Shown piece by piece: positions 59,220 through 64,000 of a stretch of 64,000 nt of DNA. Both the position numbers and the translations under genes were made by a program. The stretch covers positions 30,174,707 to 30,238,706 of the forward strand of contig CM055894.1 of assembly GCA_029582155.1 (NCBI GenBank), in the 5' to 3' direction. This stretch comes from Panopea generosa. Lineage: Eukaryota > Mollusca > Bivalvia > Adapedonta > Hiatellidae. Numbering within the stretch: the first letter of the stretch is position 1; every line of letters begins with the position of its first letter. The notes under the pieces are model-generated. The model made no database searches. It was not told the DNA's origin and worked only from the letters and a program-made list of their open reading frames with translations.

Positions 59220-59688
59220 AATTTCTTGAAACATCTGTACTTAATTGTGTCACGGCAATTTCCTTTCGATTTTATACTACCCATGCGCCGTGTAAAACAA
59301 ACAGGATAGTGATCGCTAATGCTGTATACAGGTACTATAACCTCTGATATTAAATCAGGCATATTTGTATATATATATATGATCTATAATATTTGAACTT
59401 GATTTACATATTTTAGTTGGTGATTTAATCATATGTGTGAGACCAAATTTCACAATAGTGTCATTCCATCTTTTTATACTATAGTTTTCAATATTAGTAT
59501 TCAATAAACAGTTGATATTGAAATCCCCAAGCATATAGATTTCTATATCTTAGTGATCAATTTTATCTAAATATGGATTCAAAAGACACGATCAATGATT
59601 GAATTTCATTTGGCGCTCTATATATGAAGTGTAGTAAAAACGGTTTACAATTTGGATATTTTATTTCTATACATGTTAATTCTATGAT
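59220..59688 (-). pseudogene. LINE endonuclease, C-terminal half
   Basis: On the minus strand: I-Y-R-A-P-N (about 59610-59630), M-L-G-D-F-N-I-N (about 59514-59540) and S-D-H-Y-P-V (about 59300-59325). These are the conserved late motifs of APE-type endonucleases. Frameshifts separate the first from the second. The N-terminal half lies beyond the hAT insertion. Confidence 0.7.
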
Positions 59689-60785
59689 CAGGGCTCAAAT
59701 TTAAGCACTCGCCACTCGCAAAATGCGAGCTGTATTTTGAAAATGCGAGCTGTATTTTGAAAATGCGAGTTGAAATTACTTAAGCTTGCAATTTTTTGCG
59801 AGTGGATTTCAAGTTGAGAAAATTACTTATTGTATTCATTTTATTGATTTTTGAAAATATAAACAAGTATTATCCTGGTAAAAATAACGAGTTCTTGTGA
59901 ACTTTACCCAATTCTTTTGCCCTCTTGCGCAAAATTACCCACTAGCAGCACGATTGTCAATGACATTAAATATTTATATGAGAAGACTGCATCCAATTGT
60001 TTTTGATCTCGAGTTCATTCTGCAAAAAGGAAGTAAAGTTAAAAACCCGTCAACAACATAATGAGTACCGTCAACAACATAATGAGTACCGGTAGACTGT
60101 GTCTAGTTTGATCGATCGCGCACTCAATTATAAAATAAAAGTAAAGTTGAAACCCGTCAAATTTTAACGTTTACATATTTTGTCAGCTGTTAAAATGGCT
60201 GATAAAATAACATCTTTTTCTCAATTGAACCGACAAATGAAAGTGAGTCCCAACAAGAAAAAAGAGAAATAATCCTTCTGTTAATACTGTAATGAAATGG
60301 GAGTGACAGCTCAATATCACACTGGGTTATAAACTTGTCAATGACAAAATGGTGGGTTAATTGTAGAAACCACGCGATCAACAGATCATCCATAATAATT
60401 AAACTATATTACTATTATATCACAACATTTGTTATTGTTGAATCCATGATTCATATTTTTGTTTAGTTAAAAGTGTTTATTTATGATTATCAGTGTATGC
60501 ATTTATTTATGGTAGTATAATAAATAACAAAGACAATTTTATTTTTTGAAATATTTTGTTTTGTAAAGTACTGCTTTGAAATTGAAATACCCTAACATAT
60601 ATAATAACCTTGATACCATTGTCTATAAAATAAATACAAGCTAATCATGCATATTAAATAACACGCGGGTTTTGAAACAATTAATTTGGGGTTTATTTAG
60701 ACATTTAGGACAAAATTGGTTTGGCCAGTTGGTTTCAAATTTGGCCAGTTGAAATTTTAGGCAAAAAAGTTAAATTCTAGCCCTG
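59689..60785. mobile_element. hAT-like element inserted in LINE, 1097 bp
   Basis: The termini CAGGGCTCAAATTTAAG and, inverted, CAGGGCTAGAATTTAAC match at 14 of 17 positions. TATGAT flanks both ends (59683-59688 and 60786-60791). The LINE endonuclease reads across the site once it is removed. Inside are short direct repeats ('aaaatgcgagctgtattttg' twice; 'cgtcaacaacataatgagta' twice) and no transposase. Confidence 0.8.
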
Positions 60786-60795
60786 TATGATAGCA

Positions 60796-61209
60796 CTATA
60801 AATCGCAATGTCTTCGATAAGGTATGTTAGACTTTATATATACTAAAACACCTTCATCTCTTTTAATAACCCTGACCTTACGTTCGATTTGAAAACCGGG
60901 TACCTGTACGTTATTGTCTTCAATACTTGGTGATAATAATGTTTCAACAATTCCCAAGATATCAGTTGAGTTACATTGACTTAGGTGGTATTTGATTTCA
61001 TCAAGTTTTGGAAGTATATACTGTATGTTTATATTAGCAATGTGTAATCCCATAGTAGTATAAATAAACACATTTGATGTATGCAAATGCACATTTGAAG
61101 ATGCACTATTATCATGTCCTGTTATGAAATCAACATAATCATCAGCATTAGTATTTGGGCTGACGGTTTCACTTTCCAACGTATTATCGTTCTGTATCGG
61201 CCTGTTCAA
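60796..61209 (-). pseudogene. LINE endonuclease, N-terminal half
   Basis: The frame includes G-L-H-I-A-N-I-N-I, then L-P-K-L-D-E-I-K and D-I-L-G-I-V-E-T-L-L, carrying the early Asn and catalytic Glu motifs of APE-type endonucleases, then V-P-G-F-Q-I-E-R-K and G-V-L-V-Y-I-K. It runs straight into the hAT insertion at 60791. The first ~60 residues are a polar leader. Confidence 0.7.
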
Positions 61210-61624
61210 TTAAACAGTATCTGATCCTGATATATTGACTGGTATGGTTCTTATAGAAGTATTATTAGCGTCATTTTGCATACATCATTTAAAGATGATA
61301 AACAAGATACTGGACAAGATAACGAATCCCTTCATTCACAATTATCAACCTTGCATGTGTTTTGACATTCAGTACTATGTGTGATCTGTTTTTCATTAAT
61401 TAGCAAACTTTTTGTTAGATGAATAAGTACTTACATTATTTAATTTGACATACTCACTTTGATTCATAAATTGACCCACATTCTTTTGTAAACTTGTATC
61501 TAAGGTTGATTCAAAGTCATTGTCTTTGCACGTACATTCTACACTATAACAATTAAAGCAGATATAGTTTAAAATGTCATCTGTTACTACATATCAGGGA
61601 ATGTGAGTGTTTGTCGTCACTTCC

Positions 61625-61819
61625 CTACCGACGTCTTGGTAGTCTACAATCTGCAATTGTATGGTTATAGTGACCACAATTCTCACAGTACAACTGTCTT
61701 CCGAATCCAGCTCGACTGTTCCAGTCGACGTGGTTTTGTCTTATAGGGTGTTTTATGTGCAGATCACTTCCAGTTTGCTCTCCATCAGTCAGTGTGAAAT
61801 CGTGGCAGCCACTTTGCAT
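61625..61819 (-). pseudogene. LINE zinc-knuckle piece
   Basis: C-E-N-C-G-H-Y-N-H-T-I-A-D-C fits C-x2-C-x4-H-x4-C, a CCHC knuckle that binds nucleic acid. Upstream is R-Q-N-H-V-D-W-N-S-R-A-G-F-G-R-Q. It follows the SGNH piece on the same strand and belongs to ORF1 or the start of ORF2. Confidence 0.65.
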
Positions 61820-61875
61820 TGGATTATCTATGTAATGTCCACTTTCAGTTTGCTGTACATTTCTCTGACGGAAGT

Positions 61876-62395
61876 TTAGTTTCCATAGTGAGTTTCATCC
61901 ATGTGTCTGCTTTTTATTATTTCGACGACATTGTTTATTGCGGCAACAAATGTTCTAGTGCCAAACCTGTTGAGATGTATACCATCTGGAACAAAGTAGT
62001 GCTGCACCCTACTCCCATCACCGTAGATAAAAGATTGATAAATGTCAATGAGGTCAGCCCCAGTCTCAGCACATATTTTCCCGACATTGTTGTTGGACAG
62101 AGATACATCTGCGTCCTGCCTGGGAGACACTGTGCATAGATATATCCTGCATATTGACACTGAAGATTACGCATAAGTTTCATCAGCTCTGTGCGCGACG
62201 CATCAGCCTATTTGCCACCATTGACATCATTTCTGCCAACGAAAATGATGACCTTTTTATATTGTTGTATGTCTTTATTATTTAATTCATATGCAATATC
62301 TGTAATAATTGCACCACTGCATGAATAGCAATCAACATTTTCATCTAGTCCAGGACACTGGATCCCTTTTAAGATGGAATCCCCTGTAATTAAAG
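61876..62395 (-). pseudogene. LINE ORF1 SGNH/GDSL-esterase domain (broken)
   Basis: Three blocks of the SGNH fold are visible: G-D-S-I-L-K-G (block I, about 62370), I-I-F-V-G-R-N-D-V-N-G-G (block III, about 62240) and V-P-D-G-I-H-L-N-R-F-G (block V, about 61970). A stop after block III and a frameshift near 62160 break it. Esterase domains of this type are known from ORF1 of CR1/L2-clade retrotransposons. Confidence 0.7.
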
Positions 62396-62398
62396 TCC

Positions 62399-62615
62399 TA
62401 CCATATTCCCTTATAAACGCCCCCCACCTATTTTTCTGGAAAATTAAAAAAATAAATAAAACGTATATGCGATTTGAGTGCGTATTCGCCCATCTTTACC
62501 TGATCGATTATTTTGTTACACAGACAACAATTAGCTGAGTGTTTATAACCTTTAAACTCTTTAACCCATTGTTTATATCTTGGGTGACCACTTACAGACC
62601 GTAATCCGTTCAAGT
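62399..62615 (-). mobile_element. Fragment of BED-finger inverted-repeat element
   Basis: Inverted relative of 30995-31645: 'accatattcccttataaacg', 'ccccccacctatttttctgg', then minus-strand coding for R-Y-K-Q-W-V-K-E-F-K-G, C-C-L-C-N-K-I-I-D-Q and M-G-E-Y-A-L-K-S-H-I. Homology ends near 62600 beyond the finger start; the other terminus is missing. Confidence 0.65.
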
Positions 62616-62870
62616 ACACCAAACAGACGCAAACGAAATGAATATCAAACGCGTTTTAAACAATATACAAACGGACTAAAAATGCAAACGAAACGATAGA
62701 CGAAACGATAAACGAAACGATTCACGGATGCAACAGGGCGAACCATCCACGAACGATACAAAACGATAATGCAAACTTTAAACGCATCAAATAATAAAAA
62801 TTCGGATATCCTCTAATATTGTCGTAGTTATATTGACAATGAAATAAATAATAAAACGAAATGATTGCTC
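62616..62870. repeat. AAACG-rich low-complexity stretch
   Basis: 'aaacg' recurs more than a dozen times ('gcaaacgaaacgatagacga', 'aacgataaacgaaacgattc', 'acaaaacgataatgc'). CpG is far denser than in the surroundings. No unit length is obvious. Confidence 0.6.
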
Positions 62871-64000
62871 TCTTTGTCATTTAAAATCTTTAAATTGCTA
62901 TACCTGTAACTTTAATTTAATTGCTTTGTTATAGGTTTTAATCCCGAATTATCCATGAAAAACATTGCCTCGGGCATTGTTTCTTTACTTGTAAAAGTGT
63001 GATAAAACAATCAGATGACGCATGACCTGCTTACACAACTACCCCAATTAACTGATTTAATTATCTGAACACCGATTTATGTTGCTGTTCTGTTATATGA
63101 TTGCTAATCAGGAAAAGTTTAGACGCAATTTCAGAAAACCTGTTTGTTACACCAAAACCTTTCCACTACGGGCTTTTCCAGAATTGTATATAAAAATAGT
63201 TCATATATATATAACAAACACACTTAAAGGGTTGGTGTTTGTTTGTTACTGGGTATCTTCCAAAATGTTTGTTTTCAATATAGGCATTTGTTAAAAAAAG
63301 ATTACTATTGAGCTGATAGAGTTATTAACAACTACACATACCTAAATTTGTGTACAGAATGAACACACTTTCCCTTTCACTATCACCTTGTGCCAATGTC
63401 CGATGACGTCACCAGTGAAACAAACATTTTATTCACTAAGTGGGTATCTTTGACATTTTTGATGGAAGGATATCAAAGAAATTCTATCAGCGTAATGTAC
63501 ATAAAATTCCTTGAAAGCATCAGACGGAAGTACATGTACCAGCGATTTTAGAAGCCATGCCACTAGACATAAAACGTTTACCCTTAAAGGCATCTTTTTT
63601 ATGGAAACATCCCCGCCTTCCCCATGCATTTACCGTAGTGAAATAGAATGCGACGTTAAATGACGCAAAAAACTGTCAGAGTGACAACATTGCACATTGC
63701 CACGAGGTCAAAAATAAATTGTGTCGGAATTATAGACATAAAGTGTGTGTTCGCTACATAAATTAAGGCATGTGTATTTGTAAATATATTTATCTTTGCG
63801 GATTATAAATATTTTTTGTTTAATGAATTGTTATAATTGTTTAACATGACAATCTATCGAAATTCATAACTGGAATTAAAATTGGAAAAATACCTGTAAA
63901 TAAAATAAATACTTGCTGAGGCGTCTATACTCGGTTTCTTGCATAATAGCAGATTATACACCACTGCAGATATAAAAAACACGGACTGGTTCACATTTAT
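62871..64000. other. Noncoding stretch with a weak leader-exon candidate
   Basis: On the minus strand an ORF near 63429-63590 starts M-P-L-R-V-N-V-L-C-L-V-A-W-L-L-K-S-L-V, signal-peptide-like. A strong donor (TTTAG|GTATGTG) lies about 100 bp further on at 63342. The frames of ORF and donor do not connect, so I do not call it as the 5' exon of the receptor. Nothing else recognised. Confidence 0.3.

Larger units (their letters stand above)
56866..62398 (-). mobile_element. CR1/L2-type LINE, broken and nested
   Basis: In 5' to 3' order on the minus strand: SGNH-esterase piece, CCHC knuckle, endonuclease (split by a hAT at 59689-60785), linker, and reverse transcriptase through motif B. A core-repeat array (57487-57990) follows, then a 3' region ending 'cctctttaaataaagatttt' with (att)n at 56866-56887. 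Ending in a short 3' microsatellite is usual for CR1/L2 elements. The 5' end abuts a BED-finger element at 62399. The RT catalytic YADD motif is missing and there are several stops and frameshifts, so it is dead. Confidence 0.75.

Noticed and set aside
63342..63629. Possible signal-peptide first exon of the receptor on the minus strand
   Set aside because: The ORF stops before the strong donor at 63342 and has no in-frame phase-1 donor, so it cannot join the exon at 54524 directly.

Overview
This is animal nuclear DNA, AT-rich, with long introns, spliced exons and many transposons. A bivalve mollusc is the most likely source. That is an inference from the many arrays of 150-180 bp core repeats carrying the 'gggccataactctg' motif and ending in a GC-rich hairpin. 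They resemble the pearl/Helentron-like elements known from bivalves. Nothing here looks bacterial, viral or plasmid-borne.

Host gene: one split gene on the minus strand explains the few host exons I can support. From 5' to 3' they are an Ig-like half-domain exon (54433-54524), a Cys-rich second half (42372-42504), two Ser/Thr-rich stalk exons (27779-27808 and 19002-19085) and a Gly-hinge plus transmembrane exon (14137-14266). All junctions have GT-AG borders and the phases agree (1-0, 0-1, 1-1, 1-1, 1-1). The 5' part lies beyond base 54524, probably outside the window. The likely product is an Ig-type cell-surface receptor. The transmembrane exon carries one extra base that breaks the frame. 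An exon at 45457-45549, with a stop and an AATAAA just downstream, fits onto the first Ig exon in phase and would give a secreted product. A cytoplasmic-tail exon is suggested at 12984-13048.

Intragenic duplication: the stalk-exon region exists as two diverged blocks (18040-21350 and 25600-30100), each with a stalk exon. A third block (33640-36330) lacks the exon. Block 2 has grown 98, 102 and ~62 bp tandem arrays, with a 39 bp minisatellite just beside it.

Mobile elements fill most of the rest. A 3.67 kb piggyBac copy (46354-50024) has TTAA flanks, matching termini and all catalytic aspartates, but its C-terminal Cys-rich domain is out of frame. A minus-strand CR1/L2-type LINE (56866-62398) holds SGNH-esterase, zinc-knuckle, endonuclease and partial reverse-transcriptase pieces, and is split by a hAT element. 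Further hAT-like elements, two small TA-flanked MITEs, a pogo/Tigger-like element, two tRNA-derived SINE families, BED-finger elements and about ten core-repeat arrays complete the window. Several insertions can be proved from paralogous empty sites inside the window.

No functional tRNA, rRNA or CRISPR array was found. All calls come from reading the sequence; exon calls have no transcript support.
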